Made by a program: the position numbers and the translations under genes | Shown here: piece by piece, positions 1-8,312 of the stretch | How positions within the stretch are numbered: position 1 is the first letter of the stretch | Layout of the letters: the number at the start of each line of letters is the position of its first letter | Notes under the pieces: generated by a model | The model's database searches: none | The model's input: only the letters and a program-made list of their open reading frames with translations | What the model was told of the DNA's origin: nothing | From: Candidatus Rhodoferax odensensis | Lineage (GTDB): Bacteria > Pseudomonadota > Gammaproteobacteria > Burkholderiales > Burkholderiaceae_C | Length of the DNA: 64,000 nt | Direction: 5' to 3' | Assembly (NCBI GenBank): GCA_016718405.1 | Contig: JADKDJ010000013.1 | Location: 86,763-150,762 of the forward strand

Positions 1-492
1 ACGGCGATTCAGGCCAACGACCTGGTTGGCCGCAAGACCGCGCGCGACGGTGGACAGACCGCCAAGGCGATTGCCGGCCAGGTTGAACGCACGGAAGCCG
101 AGCTGGTGGCCAACGGCAGCGCTGACGCGGTGGCCGTGGCCAAGCGTCTGAAGGCCGCGCGCGAAGCCTTCCTGCAGGTGGTTGACTTTGTGGTAGGTGG
201 GCTAGCCAAGGCACCCGAGGGTGCCGCCAAGGCCAGCCCCAATGCGGTGTTTGCCGGTAGCGTGCCGTACCTGATGCTGGCTGGCAATCTGATGGCGGGC
301 TGGCAATTGGCGCGCGCCCTGCTGGTGGCGCAGGCGCAGATCGCGGCGGGCAACGATGTGGCCTTTATGCAGGCCAAGATCATCACCGCGCGCTTTTACG
401 CCGATCACATGCTGACCAAGGTGCCGGGTTTGCGTGACGCCGTGCTCGAAGGTAGCCAGAGCGTTACCGCGCTGGCGCTCGATGCATTCTGA
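1..492 (+). CDS. acyl-CoA dehydrogenase, C-terminal fragment (5' end outside window)
   Basis: The frame is open from base 1 and ends at a TGA at 490-492, so only the last 163 residues are present. They are helical and Ala-rich, with segments such as AVFAGSVPYLMLAGNLMAGW and AKIITARFYADHML. These match the extra C-terminal helical domain of large (about 600 aa) acyl-CoA dehydrogenases of the DmdC/FadE5 type, which oxidise acyl-CoA thioesters with FAD and pass electrons to ETF. The catalytic domain lies outside the window, so the substrate cannot be judged. The 90 bp before the next gene hold a short repeat and a small hairpin, which may end this transcript. Confidence 0.8.
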   Translation, partial: TAIQANDLVGRKTARDGGQTAKAIAGQVERTEAELVANGSADAVAVAKRLKAAREAFLQVVDFVVGGLAKAPEGAAKASPNAVFAGSVPYLMLAGNLMAGWQLARALLVAQAQIAAGNDVAFMQAKIITARFYADHMLTKVPGLRDAVLEGSQSVTALALDAF

Positions 493-495
493 TTT

Positions 496-535
496 GCTAC
501 GTATTCGATAGCTGTCTGCGCCCTTGAAATAAGGG
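496..535 (+). repeat. short GCTAC-N7-(A/G)TAGC repeat plus small hairpin
   Basis: The 17-mer GCTACGTATTCGATAGC (496-512) has the same length and pattern as copies at 12091-12107 and 46117-46133. It is followed by CCCTT (521-525) and AAGGG (531-535), which form a short stem. It sits in the gap between two plus-strand genes. I recall similar GCTA...TAGC elements between genes in Comamonadaceae, but this was not searched. Confidence 0.5.
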
Positions 536-581
536 CTGCAGGCTCTCTTTATCCACAATTTTTTCCCGCGCTGGAGATCCC

Positions 582-1547
582 ATGTCACGCTTGCCCGCAC
601 CTCTGAACACGCTGCCGTTTCCGGTGATCGGTTCTCCCTTGTTCATCATCAGCAACCCCAAGCTGGTGATTGCCCAATGCATCGCTGGCGTGGTGGGCGC
701 CATGCCGGCACTCAATGCGCGCCCGGCCGAAGTGCTGGAGGACTGGCTCAAGGAAATCACCGAGACGCTGGCCGCCTTCAACCAGGCGCACCCGGACCAA
801 CCAGCGGCGCCCTTTGCCATCAACCAGATCGTGCACAAGAGCAATGACCGCTTGGAGCACGACATGGCGCTGTGCGTGAAGTACCAGGTACCGATCATCA
901 TCACGTCGCTGGGCGCGCGGGAGGACATCAATGCCGCGGCTCACTCTTACGGTGGCGTGGTGCTGCACGACGTGATCAACAACAAACACGCGCACAAGGC
1001 CATCGAGAAGGGTGCCGATGGCTTGATTGCCGTGGCCGCGGGTGCCGGTGGCCACGCGGGAGTGAAGAGCCCATTTGCGCTGGTGCAGGAAATCCGGCAG
1101 TGGTTTGATGGTCCGATTGCACTCAGTGGCGCAATTTCCACTGGCGACGCCGTGCTGGCGGCACAGGCCATGGGTGCCGACTTCGCCTACATTGGTTCAG
1201 CCTTCATCGCCACCGAGGAAGCTCGCGCCTCCGACGCCTATAAGCAGGCGATCGTGGACAGCAACTCGGACGATATTGTCTACAGCAATCTGTTCACCGG
1301 CGTGCATGGCAACTACTTGGCGCCGAGTATTCGCAACGCTGGCCTCGATCCGGATAACTTGCCGGTCAGCGATCCCAGCAAGATGAACTTTGGTGGGGAC
1401 AAGGCCAAGGCCTGGAAAGACATCTGGGGCTGCGGCCAGGGCATTGGTGCGGTTACCGCCATTCAAAGCACGGCTGACTACGTGGCCCAGCTCAAACGGG
1501 AATACGCAGCGGCGCGGGAGCGCGTCCTGGCGCGGGTGTACGCCTGA
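582..1547 (+). CDS. nitronate monooxygenase (2-nitropropane dioxygenase family)
   Basis: This 321-residue TIM-barrel protein belongs to the FMN-dependent nitronate monooxygenase family, which oxidises alkyl nitronates such as propionate-3-nitronate to carbonyl compounds and nitrite. Visible landmarks are the flavin-phosphate loop GAGGHAG at about residues 154-160, the segment ALSGAISTGDA at about 180-190, and the following GADFAYIGSAFIATEEA, which closes the FMN site. The length is normal for the family. The ATG at 582 has a GGAG element about 7 bp upstream. It is convergent with the lipoprotein gene at 1570. Related proteins are often annotated as trans-2-enoyl-ACP reductase II, but no FabI or FabZ context is present here. 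Confidence 0.9.
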   Translation: MSRLPAPLNTLPFPVIGSPLFIISNPKLVIAQCIAGVVGAMPALNARPAEVLEDWLKEITETLAAFNQAHPDQPAAPFAINQIVHKSNDRLEHDMALCVKYQVPIIITSLGAREDINAAAHSYGGVVLHDVINNKHAHKAIEKGADGLIAVAAGAGGHAGVKSPFALVQEIRQWFDGPIALSGAISTGDAVLAAQAMGADFAYIGSAFIATEEARASDAYKQAIVDSNSDDIVYSNLFTGVHGNYLAPSIRNAGLDPDNLPVSDPSKMNFGGDKAKAWKDIWGCGQGIGAVTAIQSTADYVAQLKREYAAARERVLARVYA

Positions 1548-1569
1548 CTGAAGCGTCGGCACAGGCCAT

Positions 1570-2058
1570 TTACGGTTTGGGGCAGTCGCACACGTCGTTG
1601 CCCTTGTCAAACACGATACGCCAGGTGTTCGGTGCCTCCAGTCGCCAGATGGACGTGAAGGTGCCCACCAGCTTGCCCGCGGGGTCATGCACCGGCCCGG
1701 AACTCAATGCCAGCGTGCCCGAAGCCAGGACTTCCACTTCCTTGGGCGCCCACGAGAACGGTGCCTGTGGTTTGCTGTAAAAGCGGCTCCACCAATCGAT
1801 CACGGCCTGCTTGCCGTGCAGGGGTGTCGGACCGGAAAAGAACACGGTTTCTTCCGACAGGAATCGGCCAAAGGCGGCCAGATCCCGGTCTGCCATGGTC
1901 TTGGCAAAGGCGCGTTCGGTATCGGCAACTTGTTGCTGCAGTTCACTCATGGTGGTCTTGGGCGCTGTCACAGCACATCCTTGCATGAGCGCCGCCAGGC
2001 CGAGCGCCCAGGCGGCGACGTTGGCGTGCCAAAGCGGCACTTGCAACGGGCGCTTCAT
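1570..2058 (-). CDS. SnoaL/DUF4440-like lipoprotein
   Basis: The 162-residue protein starts with a signal peptide ending in the lipobox LMQGC (Cys28), so it should be anchored in the membrane facing the periplasm. The rest resembles the NTF2-like SnoaL/DUF4440 fold: an N-terminal helix (QVADTERAFAKTMADRDLAAFGRFLSEETVFF), then GKQAVIDWWSRFY and a final WRIVFDKGNDVC strand. This fold is often a small ligand-binding or hydrolytic domain; no activity can be assigned. The start at 2058 was chosen because its ATG overlaps the TGA of the upstream thioredoxin-like gene (ATGA), which implies translational coupling. A longer reading would lie inside that gene and would bury the signal peptide. Confidence 0.8.
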   Translation of the reverse strand: MKRPLQVPLWHANVAAWALGLAALMQGCAVTAPKTTMSELQQQVADTERAFAKTMADRDLAAFGRFLSEETVFFSGPTPLHGKQAVIDWWSRFYSKPQAPFSWAPKEVEVLASGTLALSSGPVHDPAGKLVGTFTSIWRLEAPNTWRIVFDKGNDVCDCPKP

Positions 2059-3656
2059 GCCTTTGACGCTTGGGCAGTGGGTTTGAAGATACCGGAGCAC
2101 GCCTGCTGCGCCTGCGCATCGGCGGATAGTTTGGCGCAAACGCCGTCGAGCTGCTGGGTCAGTTTTTTGAGTGTTGGGGCGTGTTTGCCTTTTTCGTTCC
2201 AGGCCACCAGTCGCTTGCCCATCCGCTCCAGGCCACGCCGGTTGCGCTCGTAGAAAGTCTCGGGCACCGCCTCCAGCTCGGCAATCACGCTGGCGGCGGC
2301 CTTCTCGATGCGTTTGCTGTCCTCGGGGGTCAGGTCAATTACTTTGCCGACGTAGCCCGTACCCCACTGCAGTCGCGTGGCGGGCCCGGTCGAGTCCGCA
2401 TAGGCCTGCTCGGCCCACTTCAGGGACCCGGTCTTATCGCCTCGACGCTTGGCATTCTGCGCCAGTCCCAGCATGTGATAGTAGGGCGACACGGCCTTGG
2501 GCAGCTCGGCCTTCAACATCGCGTCGGACTCATCGAGCAGACCAACCTCGGCGAGCAGATCCGCGGCGGAGGGAATCACAGCCTGACGCTCATAGGTATT
2601 GGTGGTTGATTTGTCGGCTGTGCTGGCCGCTTCGCGCGACTGGGCAATCAGCTCTGGGGGTAGTGACAGCGGCGCGTCCTTGGCTTGGCCGAGTTTGGCC
2701 AGTGATACTTTGGCCTGCACAGCGGACAGCCGATCCGCTCGTGACAGGCTGGCGTCGGCGTTGAGCGCGTCAAGCGCCCTGTTCCAGAGGGTCAGAAGTT
2801 GGGCACGCTCGGGACTGGCTGCGGTGGTGACAGCGCCCACAATGTCGCCGCCGTAGTACGACAGCATGTCCGCATTCTGACGCGCCAGAGCTGGGTCGGC
2901 GAGGGTCTGCTGCAATCGTGCCAATGCGCCGGCCTTATCGGCAATACCAGCCTTTGACTGGGCTGCGGCGGCGATGGCCTTGAGGGCAAGCCTGGCGGCG
3001 GGCTGCGCGTATTGCGCGGGACAGCTCTGCGCCAGCTTGTGCAGGGTGGCGGCGAGCTCGTCTTTGGGCAAAAGCTGCGCTTCGTCGGTATCCCACGAGT
3101 AATACGCCAGCATGCGCCAGGCGTCGGCACTCAGCTTGCCGGCAGTTCCCGGCGTGCCCTGCTCAAGCGCCATCGCCAGTGACTCCTTGACGGAATTCGT
3201 GGCACCCAGGCCAAGTGAGAGAACCTCCATGTACTGGCTGGAATCAACCTCGCCGGGGAGGCGAGTCAACTCGGTACCGTCCGGCTTGAAGAGGATCATG
3301 GTCGGATACCCACGTACCTTGAAGCGCGCCCCAAGTTTCTGTGCGCCTTGCGTGTCGCCGTCGAGGTAGACCGGCACAAAGAAACTGCTGCGGTCGATGA
3401 AGTCCTGGCGGTTGAAGACCGTGGCCTTGATTTGGTTGCACGGTGGGCACCATACGGCGCCCCAATACAGAAACACCGGCTTGTTGGCTGACTTGGCCTG
3501 GGCAAAGATGGCGTCGATGTTGGCGTCGACCGGCTTCACCCATTCGATCGCGGTCTTGTGGACGACCGCCTTGGCAGCGGGCGCGACAGGCTCGGCCGGT
3601 TTGGAACACCCCAGCACCAACAAGGGCAGGGTGACGAGGATGGCGAATCGCTTCAT
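2055..3656 (-). CDS. thioredoxin-fold lipoprotein with long C-terminal helical region
   Basis: This is a 533-residue lipoprotein. The lipobox LVLGC ends at Cys17, and a thioredoxin domain follows with the redox motif WCPPC (Cys70 and Cys73) and the cis-Pro loop VRGYPTMILFKPDG. About 370 residues of Ala-rich helical sequence come after it, with repeat-like stretches that resemble TPR solenoids. It probably reduces or isomerises disulfides in the periplasm, with the C-terminal part recruiting partners. The partner is unknown. It is the first gene of a two-gene unit with the SnoaL-like lipoprotein. Confidence 0.85.
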   Translation of the reverse strand: MKRFAILVTLPLLVLGCSKPAEPVAPAAKAVVHKTAIEWVKPVDANIDAIFAQAKSANKPVFLYWGAVWCPPCNQIKATVFNRQDFIDRSSFFVPVYLDGDTQGAQKLGARFKVRGYPTMILFKPDGTELTRLPGEVDSSQYMEVLSLGLGATNSVKESLAMALEQGTPGTAGKLSADAWRMLAYYSWDTDEAQLLPKDELAATLHKLAQSCPAQYAQPAARLALKAIAAAAQSKAGIADKAGALARLQQTLADPALARQNADMLSYYGGDIVGAVTTAASPERAQLLTLWNRALDALNADASLSRADRLSAVQAKVSLAKLGQAKDAPLSLPPELIAQSREAASTADKSTTNTYERQAVIPSAADLLAEVGLLDESDAMLKAELPKAVSPYYHMLGLAQNAKRRGDKTGSLKWAEQAYADSTGPATRLQWGTGYVGKVIDLTPEDSKRIEKAAASVIAELEAVPETFYERNRRGLERMGKRLVAWNEKGKHAPTLKKLTQQLDGVCAKLSADAQAQQACSGIFKPTAQASKA

Positions 3657-3803
3657 GGGAGCTCCTGATACTTTTTGGGCATGGACCGCAGCGGGTTGAC
3701 GCTTTGTCCCCGACTGGTTGTCGGCTGTTGGCGGTGTGCCATTCTAGGGGACACTCCTCAAACCTGGTCAAGCCACAGCATGGTCTGCAGCCCGGCCGGA
3801 GAA

Positions 3804-5495
3804 TCAGCCGCGCTGACACGGCTTGAATATGTCGAGATCCTGGCGGTAAATCCCGGTGTGAACATCCAGCAGGCCCAAAACGGAGTGGAAGTAGTGATCG
3901 TGGCTGATAGCCGTGTCGGCCTGACCTTTGAGGCATTCGGTCGTCAGACCGCGGCGGGTCTGAATTTCTGGCGACAACCAGTTGATCCACGGCACCCGTT
4001 TTTGCACATCCGGCGCGATCGAATAGGGCAAGCCGTGCAGGTACAGGTTGTTTTCGCCCAGTGATTCGCCATGGTCGGAGACGTAGATCATGGCCGCAGC
4101 ATGGCTTTCCTGACGTGTCTTGAGCCATTGGATGACCGACGTGAGGAAGTGGTCCGTGTAGATAATCGTATTGTCGTAGGCGTTGACGATTTGTTCCCGA
4201 CTGCACTGCTGCAAGGCCTTGTCGGTGCATTCTGGGCCAAAGCGCTTGAACTTGGGTGGTGAGCGTTTGGAGTACGCCGGTCCATGGCTTCCCATTTGGT
4301 GCAGCACGACCACGATGCCTTGTGATCGCCGTTGCGCATCAAGTGCCTCAAGCCTTGGCCCGAGGTCTCGCAACATGATTTCGTCGTAACACTCGCCGTC
4401 CTGGCACAGACCGCTGACCTTTTGTGAGCTGGTGACGACGGACGGGATGCGGTCGCAGGCGCCTTTGCACCCGGACTGGTTGTCGATCCACAGCACCGCC
4501 AGTCCCGCTTGATGCAGGGCGTCCAGCAGGTTCTGCTGGTTGAAGGCCCGTTTCTCGAACGCTTCGCGCCCCATCGGCGAAAACATGCACGGCACCGATG
4601 CCGCGGTGCTGGTTCCGCACGCCCAGGCGTTGCGGTAGCTGGCGATGTTTTCAGTTGCCAGGTGCGGCGTGGTTGGCCGAGCATAACCATTGATGCCAAA
4701 GTTGGCGCTGCGTGCGGTCTCGCCCAGCACCAGAAACAGCAGTGGTGGCTTCGACTGTTGCGCGTAGCTCGGGCCGAGCTTCACGTCCGCGGCAATCGGC
4801 TGCGGTGGCGTAGCGCCTCGCGCGACGGGTTTGAACGCCAGGTAGCCCACTGAATAAAACGAGCTGAGTGGATTGATCAGGTAGCGCAAATGTGTGTGGT
4901 TGCGCATCAGCGACGCGAAGTCCTGAAACACCAACAGCACCATGATCAGCGTCAGCGTCAGGCCGCAACTGACCGCCGCCAGGTTGGTCATGATGGTGCG
5001 CGGCAGGCTCAGGTGGCGCACTGGCACCCGCCACAGCCAGGCAGTTGGCAACAGAGCGCCGATCAGCACCGTGACGACAAGCTGCCATGCCACCAGATCC
5101 CTGACCTCCTGAGGGTGCGTTTGCAGCACGTTGACCATCATGGTCGGGTCAATGACGACGCCGTAGCTGAGCATGAAATAGCCAGCCATGGCGGTCGTGA
5201 TCAGTGCCAGGGTGATGACCGGTTTGAGCGTCCAGCGCCAACAAGCCAGCGTCAACACACTGAAGGTGCTGGCAAAAACCACGATCAGGAAGACCAGGCT
5301 GAACCACAGGCCACGCGAATTGTCCAGCTCGGGCAGCCGATAAAGGGCCTGCCACAGGGGCAGATTTCCGATCGTGGCTATCCACAAGCTGGCCAGCGCA
5401 ACAATCAGCAGCGGGTGCACGGCCTTGTAGGCGGCGGGATGGAAAAAGAAGGAGGACTGAGGCAGCTCAGTCACTCGGAACAGCTTCAACGACAT
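3804..5495 (-). CDS. eptA: lipid A phosphoethanolamine transferase (EptA/PmrC family)
   Basis: This 563-residue inner-membrane enzyme has about five N-terminal transmembrane helices (residues 25-195) and a periplasmic alkaline-phosphatase-like domain. It moves phosphoethanolamine from phosphatidylethanolamine to lipid A, which lowers surface charge and affinity for cationic peptides. Motifs seen: GETARSANFGINGY (from about 258), CGTSTAASVPCMFS (about 293-306), which contains the Thr nucleophile, and YVSDHGESLGE with metal-binding Asp and His. The several Cys residues fit the disulfide-rich domain of the family. No two-component regulator such as PmrAB lies nearby. Other family members modify core sugars or flagella, so lipid A is the likely but not proven acceptor. 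Confidence 0.92.
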   Translation of the reverse strand: MSLKLFRVTELPQSSFFFHPAAYKAVHPLLIVALASLWIATIGNLPLWQALYRLPELDNSRGLWFSLVFLIVVFASTFSVLTLACWRWTLKPVITLALITTAMAGYFMLSYGVVIDPTMMVNVLQTHPQEVRDLVAWQLVVTVLIGALLPTAWLWRVPVRHLSLPRTIMTNLAAVSCGLTLTLIMVLLVFQDFASLMRNHTHLRYLINPLSSFYSVGYLAFKPVARGATPPQPIAADVKLGPSYAQQSKPPLLFLVLGETARSANFGINGYARPTTPHLATENIASYRNAWACGTSTAASVPCMFSPMGREAFEKRAFNQQNLLDALHQAGLAVLWIDNQSGCKGACDRIPSVVTSSQKVSGLCQDGECYDEIMLRDLGPRLEALDAQRRSQGIVVVLHQMGSHGPAYSKRSPPKFKRFGPECTDKALQQCSREQIVNAYDNTIIYTDHFLTSVIQWLKTRQESHAAAMIYVSDHGESLGENNLYLHGLPYSIAPDVQKRVPWINWLSPEIQTRRGLTTECLKGQADTAISHDHYFHSVLGLLDVHTGIYRQDLDIFKPCQRG

Positions 5496-5576
5496 GATTC
5501 GGAATTGTCGTCGATTGCCGCGACCGCCCGGTGCGCAGGTCAGGCAGCCCGTACGCCGGTGTGGGCTTGGCAGCGC

Positions 5577-6941
5577 TCAGGTGGGCCAGGTTGATCCGTG
5601 CTCGGGCACCAGTGCCCGCCAACCCAGACCGTGCTTGATGCGTTTGCGCAGTTCGTCGGCAGGTCCCAGATCGCCGTGCACCACGTAGACTTGATCCGGC
5701 GCTTGCGGCATCGTGCGTAACCAGGCAAGCAGTTGGTCGGCGTCGGCATGGGCCGAGGCCGATTGCAATTGAATCACTTGTGCATTGACCGCGACATCGC
5801 GCCCGTGGATGCGCACGCTGCGCTCGCCGCTGGCCAAGGTCGCGCCACGCGTGCCGGGTGCTTGAAAACCGGTCAGGATGATCATGTTGCGATGGTGGCC
5901 GGCGTACTGCGCCAGGTGGTGCAAGACCCGACCGCCGGTGGCCATGCCGCTGGCGGCAAGAATCACCATGGGGCCATGTCGATGGGCCAGCGCCTTGGAC
6001 TCATCGGTGCTGTTGACCATGGTGGCGCAGTGCATCAGGGCTCGGGTCTCGCGGGCGCTCAGGCGGTGCCCGTCTTGATGGTGTTCAAACAGGTGCGTGG
6101 TGTGAACCGCCATCGGGCTGTCAAGAAACACGGGCAGTGACTTTGGCAACACTGCGCGCGCCTTGAGCTGCGCAATCGCATGCAGTAGCGCCTGCGCCCG
6201 TCCGACGGCGAACACCGGCACCACGGCGACGCCGCCGCGCTTGGCTAACTGCTGCAGGGCCGGACCGAGCTCGGCCTGAACATCTTCCTTGGGGTGCACG
6301 CGGTCGCCGTAGGTCGACTCGATCAGCACCGTGTCCGCGCTGGGCGCTGGGTCGGGCGGGTTCATGATGCTGTCGTCGGGCCGACCCAGATCGCCGGAGA
6401 ACAGGATGCGCCGACCGGCCACTTCGAGCAGCACGCTGGCCGCACCCAGAATATGACCCGCGGAGGAAAACGTGGCACGCCAACCGGGGATGGGCGAAAA
6501 CGTCTTTCCCATCACGACCGCCTTGAGCAGGGGTAGGCTATCCAGGGCGTCCTGACGGGTGTACAGGGGTATCGCCGGAGCGTGCTTGGAATAGCCGTGG
6601 CGATTGGCAAAGGCGGCGTCTTCTTCCTGAATGTGCCCGCTGTCGGGCAACAGGATCCGGCACAGGTCACGAGTTGCCGGCGTGGTGTAGACGTGCTTGG
6701 TGAAGCCTTCTTTTGCCAACACTGGCAGGTAACCGCTGTGGTCCAGGTGGGCGTGTGTCAGTACGACTGCGTCGATTTGATCGGGGGCGACCGGTAGCGG
6801 ACTCCAGTTGCGCAGGCGCAGTTGCTTGTATCCCTGGAACATGCCGCAGTCCACCAGCAGGCTGTGACCGTCGTGGCGAACCAGGTACTTGGAGCCGGTG
6901 ACGGTGCTCGCGCCGCCGAGAAAGGTGATGTTGACGCTCAT
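5577..6941 (-). CDS. beta-CASP MBL-fold RNase-like hydrolase
   Basis: This protein (454 aa from the chosen start) has a metallo-beta-lactamase core with FLGGASTVTGSKYL near the N-terminus, the zinc motif HAHLDH at about residue 67 and FSGDLGR. The beta-CASP and RMMBL parts follow, with motifs VLIESTYGDR, PVFAVGRAQ, LAASGMATGGRVLHHL and SASAHADADQLL. This is the TTHA0252/YSH1-like group of single-strand RNA endonucleases or exonucleases. The ATG at 6941 begins with SVNITFLGG, which fits the fold; an upstream TTG would add 14 unrelated residues. It is distinct from the RNase E and RNase J families. Its RNA target is unknown. Confidence 0.87.
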   Translation of the reverse strand: MSVNITFLGGASTVTGSKYLVRHDGHSLLVDCGMFQGYKQLRLRNWSPLPVAPDQIDAVVLTHAHLDHSGYLPVLAKEGFTKHVYTTPATRDLCRILLPDSGHIQEEDAAFANRHGYSKHAPAIPLYTRQDALDSLPLLKAVVMGKTFSPIPGWRATFSSAGHILGAASVLLEVAGRRILFSGDLGRPDDSIMNPPDPAPSADTVLIESTYGDRVHPKEDVQAELGPALQQLAKRGGVAVVPVFAVGRAQALLHAIAQLKARAVLPKSLPVFLDSPMAVHTTHLFEHHQDGHRLSARETRALMHCATMVNSTDESKALAHRHGPMVILAASGMATGGRVLHHLAQYAGHHRNMIILTGFQAPGTRGATLASGERSVRIHGRDVAVNAQVIQLQSASAHADADQLLAWLRTMPQAPDQVYVVHGDLGPADELRKRIKHGLGWRALVPEHGSTWPT

Positions 6942-6998
6942 GCAAAGTGGACCGGTTGGAACGGGTTGGCATCCGCAGAGCAATCATTCTGCAACAAA

Positions 6999-7038
6999 AA
7001 AAGTGCCGCCAGGGTTCTTGGGCCGTGGCGGCACTTTT
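6999..7038 (-). terminator. intrinsic terminator after dnaJ
   Basis: A perfect 12-bp inverted repeat (6999-7010 with 7027-7038, 16-nt loop) with a GC core and A/T ends lies just after the dnaJ stop. Read on the minus strand the stem ends in a T-rich run. Confidence 0.85.
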
Positions 7039-7072
7039 ATCGCGGGCTTGAACCGCGCCATCAAGGAGGTTC

Positions 7073-8206
7073 TTAGCTGAAAAAACTCTTGAGGCGATCA
7101 GTCCAGCTGTCGCCACTGGGCGAATGCTTGCTGCCGCCCTTGCGCAGGGATTCGTCGAGATCGCGCAGCAGCTTGCGCTGGTGCTCGCTCAACTTGACCG
7201 GCGTCTCGACCAGAATGTGGCAGTACAGATCTCCGGGATAGCTCGAACGCACGCCCTTGATGCCCTTGCCACGCAGACGGAATTGCTTGCCGGTCTGGGT
7301 GCCCTCCGGGATATCGATGGCCGCCTTGCCCGCCAGTGTGGGCACATCGATTTCGCCGCCGAGCGAGGCAGTCACGATGCTGATGGGGACCGAGCAATGG
7401 ATGTCGTCGCCGTCGCGCTCGAAGATGTCATGCTTCTTGAGCCGGATTTCGATGTAAAGGTCACCGGGTGGGCCACCGTTGGCGCCAGGCTCGCCGTTGC
7501 CGGAACTGCGGATGCGCATGCCACCGTCAATGCCGGCCGGGATTTTCACTTCCAGTGTTTTCTGCTTCTTGATCTTGCCCTGACCGTGGCAACTCGTGCA
7601 CGGCTCAGGAATCACCTTGCCGGTGCCGCGGCAGGTGGGGCAGCTTTGCTGCACGCTAAAAAACCCCTGGCGCATCTGGACCGAGCCGGAGCCGCTGCAG
7701 GTGCTGCAGGTCTTGACCTGGGTGCCGGGCTTGGCGCCACTGCCCTTGCAACTATCGCAGGACTCCCAACTGGGAATGCGAATCTGTGCGTCCTTGCCCT
7801 TGGCCGCTTCCTCCAGGGTGACTTCCATGGCGTAGCTCAAATCGCTGCCCCGGTACACCTGGCGCCCGCCGCCGGCGCGACCGCGCTGCTGGCCAAACAT
7901 GTCGCCAAAGATGTCGCCAAAGGCTTCGGCAAAGCCGCCAAAACCTTCCTGCCCGCCCGGACCACGCATATTGGGGTCAACGCCGGCATGCCCGTACTGG
8001 TCGTAAGCGGCGCGCTTCTGCGCGTCCGACAGCATTTCGTAGGCTTCCTTGGACTCCTTGAACTTCTCTTCCGCAACCTTGCCCGACTCGCCCTGATTGC
8101 GGTCAGGGTGGTGTTTCATGGCCAGCTTGCGGTAGGCCTTCTTGATTTCTTCGTCAGACGCGTTCTTGGGCACGCCCAGAATTTCGTAGTAGTCTCTTTT
8201 GGCCAT
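7073..8206 (-). CDS. dnaJ: chaperone DnaJ (Hsp40)
   Basis: This 377-residue type I J-protein delivers unfolded clients to DnaK and stimulates its ATPase. In order it has a J domain (MAKRDYYEILGV... with HPD at about 33-35), a Gly/Phe-rich linker (GGQEGFGGFAEAFGDIFGDMFG), four CxxCxGxG zinc repeats (CDSCKGSGA, CSTCSGSG, CPTCRGTG, CTSCHGQG) and the C-terminal client-binding beta domains. The ATG at 8206 is preferred over an in-frame start 4 codons upstream because MAKRDYYE is the family's normal N-terminus. It lies 106 bp after dnaK and ends at a strong terminator, so it is the last gene of grpE-dnaK-dnaJ. Confidence 0.98.
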   Translation of the reverse strand: MAKRDYYEILGVPKNASDEEIKKAYRKLAMKHHPDRNQGESGKVAEEKFKESKEAYEMLSDAQKRAAYDQYGHAGVDPNMRGPGGQEGFGGFAEAFGDIFGDMFGQQRGRAGGGRQVYRGSDLSYAMEVTLEEAAKGKDAQIRIPSWESCDSCKGSGAKPGTQVKTCSTCSGSGSVQMRQGFFSVQQSCPTCRGTGKVIPEPCTSCHGQGKIKKQKTLEVKIPAGIDGGMRIRSSGNGEPGANGGPPGDLYIEIRLKKHDIFERDGDDIHCSVPISIVTASLGGEIDVPTLAGKAAIDIPEGTQTGKQFRLRGKGIKGVRSSYPGDLYCHILVETPVKLSEHQRKLLRDLDESLRKGGSKHSPSGDSWTDRLKSFFS

Positions 8207-8312
8207 CTTCGTTCTCAAGTCATGTAAGCGAAACGCCGCGCCGAAGATCTGTGTCGATCCGTCGAGCGCGGCGAGTCCGGTCGCCCTGGCAGCCGGGCGC
8301 CGGCGATGTGCA